Positions 19,638 to 28,009 of a DNA stretch of 33,155 nt are shown here, piece by piece. The DNA is from Sphingobium sp. CCH11-B1 (GTDB lineage Bacteria > Pseudomonadota > Alphaproteobacteria > Sphingomonadales > Sphingomonadaceae), in the NCBI RefSeq assembly GCF_001556865.1, contig NZ_LSJY01000213.1, positions 1-33,155 of the forward strand, written 5' to 3'. The position numbers and the translations under genes are program-made. Position 1 is the first letter of the stretch; the number at the start of each line of letters is the position of its first letter. The notes under the pieces were generated by a model, which saw only the letters and a program-made list of their open reading frames with translations, made no database searches and was not told the origin of the DNA.

Positions 19638-22517
19638 ATGACCCTGTCCCGCTCCTCGCGCCGCCTGACACTGCTCGCCGGCCTGTCGCTCCTCGCCATG
19701 ACGCCCGCTCACGCGCTGGCGCAGGGTGCGACCGCCATCGCCGCACCCGCGCCGCTGTCCAGCCTGGTTTCGAAAGTCGACATTCCCTATGAGGAGTTCC
19801 GCCTGCCCAACGGGCTGCGCGTCATCGTCCATACCGACCGCAAGGCGCCGGTGGTGGCGGTGTCGGTCTGGTATCATGTCGGATCGCGCTACGAGCCGGC
19901 GGGCAAGACCGGCTTTGCCCATTTGTTCGAACATCTGATGTTCTACGGATCGGAAAATGCCGACGGACCGTTCTTCGCCCGGCTGGAGGATATCGGCGCG
20001 ACCGACTGGAACGGGACGACCTGGTTCGACCGCACCAATTATTTCGAAACGGTGCCGACCGGCGCGCTGGACCGCGCGCTGTTCCTGGAATCCGACCGGA
20101 TGGGCCATCTGCTGGGCGCGGTGACGCAGGTGAAGCTGGATACCCAGCGCGGCGTCGTGCAGAATGAAAAGCGCATGGGCGAAAACGAGCCCTATGGCCT
20201 GGTCGAATATGCGCAGCTTGCCGCGCTGCTGCCCGAAGGCCATCCCTATCGCCATTCGACCATCGGATCGATGGCGGACCTGAATGCCGCGAGCCTGACC
20301 GACGTGCAGGACTGGTTCAAGACCCATTATGGCCCCAACAACGCCGTGCTGGTCCTGGCGGGCGACATCGACCTTGCCACCGCGAAGGCGAAGGTCGGCA
20401 AATGGTTCGGCAACATCCCCGCTGGGCCTGCGCCCAAGGATGTCGATGCGACCGTGCCGACCCTGGCGAAGGACGCCGAGGTGACGATGCACGACAATGT
20501 CGCGGCGACCCGGCTGTACCGCAACTGGATCGTGCCCGGCGTGAATTCCGCTGACCTGCCGCAGCTTGACCTTGCCTTGACCGTGTTTGGCGGGCTGGGA
20601 TCGTCCCGGCTGGACAATGTACTGGTGCGCGACGAGAAGGTTGCCGTTGCCGTCAAGGCCAGCGTCCAGCCGTTCGAGAAGCTGTCCATCGCCGAGATCA
20701 CGGTCGACGTGAAGCCGGGCGCGGACCCGGTGGCTGTGGGCAAGCGACTGGACCAGTTGCTGGCCGACTATCTGGCCAAGGGGCCGAGCGCCGACGAGGT
20801 GCTGCGGGCCGCGACCCGGCAGGCGTCGGGTACGATTTCGGGGCTGGAAAAGGTCGGCGGCTTTTCCGGCAAGGCGGTGACGCTGGCCGAGGGCGCGGTC
20901 TATTCCGACGATCCAGCCAAATATAAGAAGGATCTGGCGATCTACGCCGCCGCGACGCCGCAGTCGGTGAGCGAGGCCGCACGCAAATGGCTGGGCCGGC
21001 CGGTGCTGCGCCTGACTGTGGCGCCGGGCGAGCGCAGCGCTGCGGATAACGCGCTGGCGGGCAATGCCAGGGACGGCGATGCGACCCATCATCCGGCCTA
21101 TTTCCAGCAGCCGGGCGGGTCGTCCCCGGTGGCGGGCAGCCCCCCTGCGCCCACGAAAATCGCCGAACCGCCGATCGAGCCGGTCAAGGATCTGGACTTC
21201 CCCGATGTCGAGCGCGCGACCCTCAAAAACGGGATCAAGGTGGTCTTCGCGCGGCGGACGGCGGTGCCGACCGTGCGCGTGTCGGTGGCGTTCGACGCCG
21301 GCAATGCGGCCGACGACAAGGCGAAGCTGGGGACAGCGGGGCTGACCGCCGCGCTGCTCGATGAAGGCACGGCGAGCCGTACGGGCAAGCAGATCGCCGA
21401 GGAGCAGGAACGGCTGGGCGCGTCGATCAGCGCGGGCAACAATATGGACCGCACGACCGTAGGCCTATTCGCGCTGAAACCCAACCTCGACGCGTCGCTG
21501 GGCCTGCTGGCGGACGTGATCCGCAACCCCGCCTTCAAGCCCGAAGAGGTCGAGCGGCTGCGCGGACAGGTACTGACCCGGATCGCCGCGGAGAAGACCG
21601 AGCCGATGGCGATCGCGCAGCGGATGCTGCCGCCCCTGCTCTATGGACAGGCGCACCCCTATGGCATCCCCTTCACAGGCTCCGGCACCGAGACCGGCGT
21701 CAAGGCGGTGACGCGCGCCGATCTCACCGCATTCCACGACAGGTGGCTGCGCCCCGACAATGCGACGATTTTCGTGGCGGGCGACGCGACGCTGGCCGAC
21801 ATGATGCCGTTGCTGGAAAAGCGGTTCGGCGACTGGAAGGCCCCGGCCGCTGCCAAGGGCATCAAGACGTTCCGGATGGACCGGATGATGCGCCCGGCGC
21901 GCATTGTGCTGGTGGACAAGCCGCAAAGCCCGCAGTCGTTGATCCTCGCGGGCCTGCTCACCAACAAGAGCGGCACCGACAATCCGGTGACGCTGCAGAC
22001 CGCGAATGAGGTGCTGGGCGGATCCACCTCCTCGCGGCTGTGGATGGACCTGCGCGAAACCAAGGGGTGGGCCTATGGCGTCGGCACGGCGCTATCGGGG
22101 GTCAAGGAGACCATCCCGCTGCTGGTCTATGCCCCGGTCCAGACCGACAAGACGGGCGAATCCATCATTGCCGTGCGCAAGGACATGAGCGACTATCTGA
22201 CCGCGCACGGCACGACGGAGGCCGAGCGCAACCAGACGATCAATGGCCAGATCCTGTCTCTGCCCGGCAGTTTCGAGACATCGTCCGACCTTCTGTCCGC
22301 GATGATGCGCAACGACCTGATCGGCCGGCCGGACGATTATTATGAAACGCTGCCCAAAACCTATCGCGCCATGACTGCCGCCGACCTGGACAAGGCGGCG
22401 CGCGAGGCGATCAACCCCGACCGGCTGATCTGGGTCGTGGTGGGCGACGCGAAACTGGTGCGGCCCCAGCTTGACGCGGTGGGGCTGCCGGTGGAAATGG
22501 GCACATTGGCGGATTGA
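19638..22517 (+). CDS. M16 family zinc metallopeptidase, two-domain
   Basis: Exported peptidase of 959 residues with a signal peptide (cleavage near ALA|Q, residue 29). The first half is an active M16 unit: HLFEH at residues 95-99 gives the inverted zinc motif HxxEH, and Glu177 (RGVVQNEKRMGE) is the likely third ligand. The second half (from about residue 510, DFPDVERATLKNGIKVVFARR) repeats the fold without HxxEH, as is normal in this family, and supplies substrate contacts (RLWMDLRETKGWAYGVG). The two halves are fused in one chain, as in PqqL and pitrilysin. Role is likely degradation of imported or periplasmic peptides. An AGAAGG site lies 8 nt before the ATG. Confidence 0.95.
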   Translation: MTLSRSSRRLTLLAGLSLLAMTPAHALAQGATAIAAPAPLSSLVSKVDIPYEEFRLPNGLRVIVHTDRKAPVVAVSVWYHVGSRYEPAGKTGFAHLFEHLMFYGSENADGPFFARLEDIGATDWNGTTWFDRTNYFETVPTGALDRALFLESDRMGHLLGAVTQVKLDTQRGVVQNEKRMGENEPYGLVEYAQLAALLPEGHPYRHSTIGSMADLNAASLTDVQDWFKTHYGPNNAVLVLAGDIDLATAKAKVGKWFGNIPAGPAPKDVDATVPTLAKDAEVTMHDNVAATRLYRNWIVPGVNSADLPQLDLALTVFGGLGSSRLDNVLVRDEKVAVAVKASVQPFEKLSIAEITVDVKPGADPVAVGKRLDQLLADYLAKGPSADEVLRAATRQASGTISGLEKVGGFSGKAVTLAEGAVYSDDPAKYKKDLAIYAAATPQSVSEAARKWLGRPVLRLTVAPGERSAADNALAGNARDGDATHHPAYFQQPGGSSPVAGSPPAPTKIAEPPIEPVKDLDFPDVERATLKNGIKVVFARRTAVPTVRVSVAFDAGNAADDKAKLGTAGLTAALLDEGTASRTGKQIAEEQERLGASISAGNNMDRTTVGLFALKPNLDASLGLLADVIRNPAFKPEEVERLRGQVLTRIAAEKTEPMAIAQRMLPPLLYGQAHPYGIPFTGSGTETGVKAVTRADLTAFHDRWLRPDNATIFVAGDATLADMMPLLEKRFGDWKAPAAAKGIKTFRMDRMMRPARIVLVDKPQSPQSLILAGLLTNKSGTDNPVTLQTANEVLGGSTSSRLWMDLRETKGWAYGVGTALSGVKETIPLLVYAPVQTDKTGESIIAVRKDMSDYLTAHGTTEAERNQTINGQILSLPGSFETSSDLLSAMMRNDLIGRPDDYYETLPKTYRAMTAADLDKAAREAINPDRLIWVVVGDAKLVRPQLDAVGLPVEMGTLAD

Positions 22518-22540
22518 CGATAACGTAAAGGAGATATGGG

Positions 22541-22843
22541 ATGGCTACCGTGGATGGCGCATATGATTGCGTGGCCAAGACGCCGATGGGCGACCAGAAA
22601 GGCGTGTTCACCGTCATCAGCAGCGGCGACCGCTTCAACGGCACCTTTGCGGGGATGATGGGATCGCTGGACGTGGTGGACGGCCAGGTGGCTGGCAACA
22701 AGCTGAGCTGGAAAATGGAAATGACCATGCCCATGCCCATGACGCTGGAATGCGAGGCAGAAGTGACGGGCGACAGCATCACCGGAACGATGCAACTGGG
22801 CGCATTCGGGGCGTCGGCCTTCTCCGGCACCCGCCGCCCCTGA
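22541..22843 (+). CDS. Small protein of unknown function
   Basis: A 100-residue protein with no signal peptide and no membrane segment. It alternates short beta-like strands and Gly turns (GVFTVISSGDRFNGTFAG, MGSLDVVDGQVAGNKLSW, SITGTMQLGAFGASAFSG), suggesting a small beta-barrel or lipocalin-like sheet. It carries two Cys (10 and 71) and an unusual Met-Pro-rich strand (MEMTMPMPMT). An excellent AAGGAG site precedes the ATG. It follows the M16 peptidase gene by 23 nt, so co-transcription is likely, and ends at a strong terminator. I do not recognise the family well enough to name a function. Confidence 0.7.
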   Translation: MATVDGAYDCVAKTPMGDQKGVFTVISSGDRFNGTFAGMMGSLDVVDGQVAGNKLSWKMEMTMPMPMTLECEAEVTGDSITGTMQLGAFGASAFSGTRRP

Positions 22844-22865
22844 CCGGCCCCGGCAGCGGCTGATA

Positions 22866-22901
22866 AAAACGCCCCCGCCAGGACGCGGGGGCGTTTTTTT
22901 T
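22866..22901 (+). terminator. Rho-independent terminator
   Basis: A 13-bp stem including the T/A ends (AAAACGCCCCCGC against GCGGGGGCGTTTT) with a 6-nt loop is followed by a T8 run starting at 22894. It ends the M16 peptidase/small-protein transcript and insulates the marR operon. Confidence 0.93.
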
Positions 22902-22937
22902 GTTTGTGAGACAGCGAAGTAGACAGCTCCATCTTGA

Positions 22938-22967
22938 TATAATTCATTAGTTAGCTAACTAATGAAT
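22938..22967 (+). promoter_or_regulatory. Promoter and palindromic operator of the marR efflux operon
   Basis: A perfect TATAAT (22938-22943) runs straight into a perfect 26-bp palindrome at 22942-22967 (half-site ATTCATTAGTTAG and its exact complement). The palindrome ends inside the marR start codon region (ATG 22962-22964). The expected transcription start (~22950) lies in the palindrome. MarR-family dimers bind such sites, so autorepression is the natural reading. No -35 box matches well. The very short leader has no Shine-Dalgarno site, so translation may be leaderless or nearly so, or may start at ATG 22968. Confidence 0.8.
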
Positions 22968-23417
22968 ATGCCTGCCCTCGACCCACAGCGCGCATTGGCG
23001 CATAAAATGGCCCCCGTCGCGCGCAACTGGCGGCGGCTGGCCGACGAAGCGCTGGCGGAACTGGGCGTGTCCAACAGCGCGGCCTGGTGCCTGCTTCATA
23101 TCGAGCGGGACGGCCCGACGGTGCGACAATCCGACCTGGCCGAGTCGCTGGATGTCGCTGGCCCGTCCCTGGTCCGCACGCTTGCGCAGCTGGAAAGCGC
23201 GGAGCTGGTGGAACGCGCGCAACATCCCAACGACAGGCGTGCCAATCTGATCGGACTGACGAAAAAAGGCGAGGAACTGGCCGGGCGGATCGAAGCACGG
23301 CTGGCGGACCTGAGAGCCGACTTGCTCAAGGACGTCCCCGACGATGTGGTGGAAGTCGCCGTATGGCTGTTTGACCTCCTCAACCTGCGCATCAAGGAAT
23401 ATAGGTTGCGGTCATGA
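22962..23417 (+). CDS. MarR-family transcriptional regulator
   Basis: Dimeric winged-helix repressor of 151 residues. The recognition region is QSDLAESLDVAGPSLVRTLA, followed by the wing with the family DxR motif (HPNDRRANLIGLT) and helices for dimerisation at both ends. MarR proteins typically release DNA when they bind phenolic or aromatic ligands. It is the first gene of an efflux operon and overlaps the FUSC gene by 4 nt (ATGA at 23414-23417). A 26-bp palindrome covers its own start, which fits autorepression of the whole operon. The inducer is not known, but aromatic acids are likely given the pump type. Confidence 0.93.
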   Translation: MNMPALDPQRALAHKMAPVARNWRRLADEALAELGVSNSAAWCLLHIERDGPTVRQSDLAESLDVAGPSLVRTLAQLESAELVERAQHPNDRRANLIGLTKKGEELAGRIEARLADLRADLLKDVPDDVVEVAVWLFDLLNLRIKEYRLRS

Positions 23418-25465
23418 GCGAACGGTTCGGTCTGCCTGCCGCGCTTTTTTCACTCAAATGCCTGCTGGCTGCCATGCTGGCGCTGTTCGTGGCGTTGAGC
23501 ATCGGTCTGGATCGGCCCTATTGGGCATTCCTTACCAGCTATCTGGTCGCGCAGCCCATGGCAGGCGCGGTCATATCCAAGGCGGTGTTCCGGACGATCG
23601 GAACGCTGGCGGGCGCGATATTTTCCGTCGCGGTCGTGCCGCCGCTGGTCAACGCGCCTGAATTGCTGGTGCTGGCGATGGCATGCTGGCTGGGGCTGTG
23701 CGTGTTCGTGTCGCTGCTCGACAGGACGCCGCGATCCTACATGTTCGTGCTGGCGGGCTACACCGCCTGCCTGATCGTGTTTCCCGATGTCGGTACGCCG
23801 CAGACGATCTTCACCGTCGCGTCGCTGCGGGTACAGGAAATCCTGATCGGCATTGCCTGCGGCAGCCTGGTCCACGGGGTTGTGTTGCCCGGATCGGTCA
23901 CCGGCGCTCTGCTGGCAAGGGTGGAGAAGATGCTGCGCGACGCCGAGCGCTGGTCGCGCGACGCCATCGCCGCCCATCCTGTCGAGGGGCTGGATGCCGA
24001 GCGACGGCGACTGGCGCAGGACATCACCGAACTGCACCAGATGTCGATCCACCTGCCCTATGATATCAGCCGGCAGGCCCCTCGCATCCGCACGGTGCGC
24101 GCGTTGCAGGACCAGCTGTCGCTGCTGCTGCCGCTGGGCGCGGCGGTGGAAGACCGGCTGGCCCAACTGACCGCCGCGAACGGGGGCGTCGTGCCGGACC
24201 GGGTCAAAGCGCTGATCGCCGATGTGCGCGACTGGCTCGATTCGCCGACCGTCGACAATGCGACGCGGGCGGAAAATGCACAGGCGCTGATCGACCGATG
24301 CGCCGAGATGGAGCCGCCGCTACGGGCCGTCACGGGATGGGCGGACATGATGCGGCTAAGCCTCTTTGCGCGGCTGGCGACGCTGATCGCGGCGCATCGC
24401 GACTGTCGCGACCTGGCGGATCAGATGACGACGTACAGCCGCGCGCCGCTGACTCCGCGCGTGGCGCAATTGCTCGCCGGGCGCGGCGACCGGGCGCTGC
24501 ATCGCGACTATGCGGGCGCGGCCCGCGGCGCCTTCGGCGCGTTCCTGACCATCATTGTCGGCAGCGCCATATGGATCGGCAGCGGATGGCAGGATGGCGG
24601 CACCGCCGTCATGCTGGGAGGCGTGTTCCTGGCGCTGTTTTCGGCAGCGGACAATCCGCTGGCCCCGCTCAAGGGCTTCATGATCGGCACGCTGGCCGCG
24701 ACCGCGCTGGGCGCTGTCTATGGCTATGCCATCATGCCGCGGCTCGACGGGTTCCTCATGCTGGCGATGGCCTATGCCCCGCCGCTCCTCCTGCTGGGTG
24801 CGATGATGGCCTCGCCCCGCTGGATGGGTATCGCCCTGCCGACGCTGCTGGGATTGGCTAGTCCGGTGCTACTGTCCGACCGCTATGTCGGGGCGTTCGC
24901 CAGCTACGCCAATGGCGCGGTAGCGCAGATGGTCGGCATATGGTTCGCGATCGTCATGGTCGGGCTGCTGCAGTCGGCCGGGGCCGAGGGCGCGATCCGG
25001 CGGACGGTGCAGGCGGGATGGCGGGACATCGCGACGCGCGCCACGCTGATGACCCCGCCCGACATGCGGGGGTGGATCAACCGCATGCTCGACCGTATCG
25101 CCCTGCTCGCCCCACGGCTGGCGGCAACCGGGCAGGACAGCGGCGCGCCGCTCTACGATGCGCTGCGCGATTTGCGCACCGGCGTCGCCATCGGCGAATT
25201 GCGGCAGGTGCGGATCGACCTGCCAAGCGATCAGGCCGCATCCCTGGGCGACGTACTGGATGGCGTGGGCCAGCATTATCGCGGGCTGGACCCCGATGCG
25301 CCTGCTCCGGCGGACGGCGCGTTGCTGCACGACATCGACGCCGCGATCGGCGATCTGGCCGCGCATCCCGACGCCGCCGTGCAGCGGGAAGGCGTGCTGG
25401 GGCTGGTCAGCCTGCGCCGTAGCCTGTTCCCCGACGCGCCCGGCTATGGGAGGATCGCCGCATGA
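23414..25465 (+). CDS. FUSC family inner-membrane efflux component (AaeB-like)
   Basis: Integral membrane protein of 683 residues in the fusaric-acid-resistance/AaeB family. Two transmembrane blocks are visible: N-terminal (about residues 10-165, e.g. LAAMLALFVALSIGL, LVLAMACWLGLCVFVSLL, YMFVLAGYTACLIVF) and central (about 365-525, e.g. AFLTIIVGSAIWIGS, MIGTLAATALGAVYGYAIM). Soluble, helix-rich regions lie between them and at the C-terminus. In known systems this subunit acts with a HlyD-type periplasmic adaptor to expel aromatic carboxylic acids. It overlaps marR and the DUF1656 gene by 4 nt each, so subunits are translated in a coupled way. Confidence 0.93.
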   Translation: MSERFGLPAALFSLKCLLAAMLALFVALSIGLDRPYWAFLTSYLVAQPMAGAVISKAVFRTIGTLAGAIFSVAVVPPLVNAPELLVLAMACWLGLCVFVSLLDRTPRSYMFVLAGYTACLIVFPDVGTPQTIFTVASLRVQEILIGIACGSLVHGVVLPGSVTGALLARVEKMLRDAERWSRDAIAAHPVEGLDAERRRLAQDITELHQMSIHLPYDISRQAPRIRTVRALQDQLSLLLPLGAAVEDRLAQLTAANGGVVPDRVKALIADVRDWLDSPTVDNATRAENAQALIDRCAEMEPPLRAVTGWADMMRLSLFARLATLIAAHRDCRDLADQMTTYSRAPLTPRVAQLLAGRGDRALHRDYAGAARGAFGAFLTIIVGSAIWIGSGWQDGGTAVMLGGVFLALFSAADNPLAPLKGFMIGTLAATALGAVYGYAIMPRLDGFLMLAMAYAPPLLLLGAMMASPRWMGIALPTLLGLASPVLLSDRYVGAFASYANGAVAQMVGIWFAIVMVGLLQSAGAEGAIRRTVQAGWRDIATRATLMTPPDMRGWINRMLDRIALLAPRLAATGQDSGAPLYDALRDLRTGVAIGELRQVRIDLPSDQAASLGDVLDGVGQHYRGLDPDAPAPADGALLHDIDAAIGDLAAHPDAAVQREGVLGLVSLRRSLFPDAPGYGRIAA

Positions 25466-25677
25466 CCGGAGAAATCGCGCTGGGCGGCATATTCGTGCCG
25501 ACTCTGCTGCTGCTGGCGCTGGTGGCGCTGATCCTTGCCTGGGCGGCGACCCGGCTGATCGGCGCGTTCGGCCTCTATCGCTTCGTCGCCTATCGGGCGG
25601 CGGTCGACCTCAGCCTTTTCATCCTCATCCTGGGCGGCCTCGCCCTGATTATCCCCGCACTTGGAATCCGCCTATGA
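25462..25677 (+). CDS. DUF1656 family small membrane protein (AaeX-like)
   Basis: A 71-residue protein with two predicted transmembrane helices (PTLLLLALVALILAWAA and LSLFILILGGLALIIPAL). It matches the DUF1656/AaeX family, which is almost always found between FUSC and HlyD genes in aromatic-acid efflux operons. Its exact task is unsettled; it may help assemble or stabilise the pump. ATGA overlaps on both sides (25462-25465 and 25674-25677) tie it to its neighbours. Confidence 0.9.
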   Translation: MTGEIALGGIFVPTLLLLALVALILAWAATRLIGAFGLYRFVAYRAAVDLSLFILILGGLALIIPALGIRL

Positions 25678-26582
25678 AGTCGATCTTGCCCATGCTGACC
25701 CGCAGCGCCGTCACCATCATCCTGGTCATCGCCGCTGCCATCGCCGCGATCTGGATGTGGAACCATTATGAGCGCAGCCCCTGGACGCGCGATGGCAAGG
25801 TGCGCGCCGACGTGGTGCGGGTGACGCCCGACATCAGCGGCCTGGTGACGTCCGTGGCCGTGCGCGACAACCAGCAGGTGAAGGCGGGCGACCTGCTGTT
25901 CGTCATCGACACGCCGCGTTACGCGCTGGCGCTGGAACAGGCCAAGGCGCAGATCGCGAGCGCGCGCGCGACCCTGGCGCAGGCACAGCGGGAGGCGCGA
26001 CGCGACCTGGCGCTGGGCGATCTGGTCGCGGCGGAAACGCACGAACAGAATGTCGCGCGGGTGGAAACGGCACAGGCGGCACTGGCCGAGGCGACAAGCG
26101 CGCAGGAGGGCGCGGCGCTGAACCTGAAGCGCACTCGCGTACTCGCTTCGGTCAACGGCGTCGTCACGAACCTCGACCTGCATCCGGGCGACTATGTCGG
26201 TGCAGGATCGCAGGCTCTGGCGCTGGTGGACAGCGATTCGCTGCGTGTGGAGGGCTATTTCGAAGAGACGAAGCTGGGCCTCATCTGCATTGGCGCGCCC
26301 GTGACGGTGCGGTTGATGGGCGAGGCGCAGGACCTGCACGGCCGGGTGGAGAGCATCGCCTTCGGCATCAACGACGGCAGCCGATCCGACTCGGGCAACC
26401 TGCTGCCCAATGTCGAGCCGACCTTTTCCTGGGTGCGGCTGGCGCAGCGGATCCCGGTACGGGTGAAGCTGGACCGGCCGCCGCCGGGGCTGCGGCTGAT
26501 TTCCGGCCGGACCGCGACGGTGACCGTGCAGCCCGCAGACGACAAGACGAAGGCCAAGGCGGGAGATTGCCGTCATGCGTAA
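25674..26582 (+). CDS. HlyD/EmrA-type periplasmic adaptor protein
   Basis: Membrane-fusion protein of 302 residues joining the FUSC pump to an outer-membrane channel. An N-terminal membrane anchor (about residues 10-27, AVTIILVIAAAIAAIWMW) is followed by WTRDGKVRADVVRVTPDISG, the typical start of the AaeA/EmrA group. A lipoyl half-motif (SVAVRDNQQVKAGDLLFVID), an Ala/Gln-rich alpha-hairpin (about 80-145), the second lipoyl half (GVVTNLDLHPGDYVGAG) and a beta-barrel domain (VRVKLDRPPPGLRLISG) follow. It starts in the DUF1656 stop (ATGA) and overlaps the NodT-family gene by 8 nt. Confidence 0.95.
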   Translation: MKSILPMLTRSAVTIILVIAAAIAAIWMWNHYERSPWTRDGKVRADVVRVTPDISGLVTSVAVRDNQQVKAGDLLFVIDTPRYALALEQAKAQIASARATLAQAQREARRDLALGDLVAAETHEQNVARVETAQAALAEATSAQEGAALNLKRTRVLASVNGVVTNLDLHPGDYVGAGSQALALVDSDSLRVEGYFEETKLGLICIGAPVTVRLMGEAQDLHGRVESIAFGINDGSRSDSGNLLPNVEPTFSWVRLAQRIPVRVKLDRPPPGLRLISGRTATVTVQPADDKTKAKAGDCRHA

Positions 26583-27975
26583 GGCTGCGGCGGTGCTGCT
26601 GGCCGCGCTGGCGCTGTCGGCCTGCGCCACGGCGGGACCGGATTATCGGCTGCCGGTCCAATCCGCGGCGACGGCGCCGGGCGCGACGGGCACCTTCCAC
26701 TCTGCCGAAGGCCAACTTTTCTCCCAAGCCGAGCTGCCCGACCATTGGTGGCGGCTCTATGCCGATCCGCGCCTCGACACGCTGGTGGAACAGGCGCTGA
26801 GCGCGAACGCCGATTTGCGGCAAGCCCAGGCCAATGTGGAGCGGGCGCAGGCGGTGCTGCGCCTGTCTCTTATACACATCTCGATCAGTACCGGGGTGGA
26901 TGCGGGGGCGACGCTGGCCCGGCCATCGGGCACGGGTTACAGCCTGCCGGGCGTCGTCGGCTACGACCTTGGGCTGTCGGCATCCTATCCGCTCGACCTC
27001 AACGGGCGGATCCGCCGCGCGATCGAGGCGAGCAGCGCGGACGTGGAAGCGAGCGCGGCGGCGCGCGACTATGTCCGGGTGAGCGTGGCGGCCGCGACGG
27101 CGCGCGCCTATGCGCAGGTCTGCGCGGCCAATTTCAGCCTGGCGGTCAATCGCCGCGTCGTCGCCCTGCAACGCGATACGCTGGACGCCACACGCCGGCT
27201 GGCGCGGGGCGGGCGGGGCACGGCCTTCGACGTGAGCCGGGCGCAGGCGGCGGTGGAGGCGAGCGCGGCCGCCCTGCCCGCCTTCGAAGCGCAGCGGCAA
27301 AATGGCCTCTACCTTCTCGCCACGCTGCTGGGCCGGCCGCCCGCCGACTATCCGCGCGAGGCAGAGGGCTGCACCGCTTTGCCGTCCATCGGCCAGCCGA
27401 TCCCGGTGGGCGACGGCGCGGCGCTGATCCGGCGTCGGCCCGACATCCGGGGCGCGGAAAGAGCGATCGCCGCCGATACCGCGCGGCTGGGCGTGGCGAC
27501 GGCGGACCTCTACCCCCAGGTCAGCATCGGCGGGTCGGTCGGCCTGTCGGGTCCGCTGAAGGACATTGGCGGCCCGACCAGTTTCGGCTTCAGCCTGGGG
27601 CCCCTGCTGAGCTGGAGTTTCCCGAACCGGCCGGTGGTGCGGGCGCGAATCGCGCAGGCGGACGCGCAAGTGCGCGCCGACATCGCCGGATTCGACGCCA
27701 GCGTGCTGGAAGCGCTGCGGCAGACGGAAACGGCGCTGGAAAGCTATCGCCGCGACGCGGAGCGGGCGGCGGCGCTGGACCGGGCGCGCGAGAGCGCAGC
27801 GACATCAGCGGCGCAGGCGGCGCGTCTGTTCCGGTTCGGCCGGGGCGATTTCCTGTCCTTGCTGGACGCGCAGCGCAGCCTGGCGAGTGCTGAAGTAACG
27901 GCGGCTGCGGCGCGCACGCAGTTGGTGCAGGATCAGATCGCCCTGTTCCTGGCGCTGGGTGGCGGCTGGTCCTGA
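26575..27975 (+). CDS. NodT-family outer-membrane efflux lipoprotein, corrupted by adapter sequence
   Basis: TolC-like outer-membrane channel of the efflux operon. As written it has 466 residues. It starts with a lipoprotein signal and lipobox LSAC (MRKAAAVLLAALALSAC), then GPDYRLP and DHWWRLYADPRLDTLVEQAL, typical NodT N-terminal features. The two TolC-type repeats follow, with RRRPDIRGAERAIAADTARLG and LYPQVSIGGSVGLSG marking the second. Codons 97-103 (LSLIHIS) are encoded by a Tn5 mosaic-end adapter at 26863-26881; homologues have a short E-A-R-x-A-R-L-P-like stretch in this position, so several genuine residues are missing. The frame stays open by chance. The gene itself is probably intact in the organism. 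Confidence 0.92.
   Translation: MRKAAAVLLAALALSACATAGPDYRLPVQSAATAPGATGTFHSAEGQLFSQAELPDHWWRLYADPRLDTLVEQALSANADLRQAQANVERAQAVLRLSLIHISISTGVDAGATLARPSGTGYSLPGVVGYDLGLSASYPLDLNGRIRRAIEASSADVEASAAARDYVRVSVAAATARAYAQVCAANFSLAVNRRVVALQRDTLDATRRLARGGRGTAFDVSRAQAAVEASAAALPAFEAQRQNGLYLLATLLGRPPADYPREAEGCTALPSIGQPIPVGDGAALIRRRPDIRGAERAIAADTARLGVATADLYPQVSIGGSVGLSGPLKDIGGPTSFGFSLGPLLSWSFPNRPVVRARIAQADAQVRADIAGFDASVLEALRQTETALESYRRDAERAAALDRARESAATSAAQAARLFRFGRGDFLSLLDAQRSLASAEVTAAAARTQLVQDQIALFLALGGGWS
26863..26881 (+). other. Tn5 mosaic-end adapter inside the NodT-family gene
   Basis: Exactly CTGTCTCTTATACACATCT, identical to the artefact at 6072-6090. It is read as the peptide LSLIHI, a known contaminant signature in sequence databases. 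Because both flanks belong to the same protein family, the true gap is probably only a few tens of bases. Confidence 0.95.
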
Positions 27976-28009
27976 ACGGACGCGCCGCCGGTCAGCCGGC
28001 CCCCGTTCA
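27973..28009. terminator. Hairpin between convergent genes
   Basis: A symmetrical hairpin has outer arms TGAACGG (27973-27979) and CCGTTCA (28003-28009) and an inner stem GCCGG/CCGGC around a TCAG loop. The outer arms contain the stop codons of the NodT gene and of the convergent lipoprotein gene. There is no T run, so terminator function is uncertain. Confidence 0.45.
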
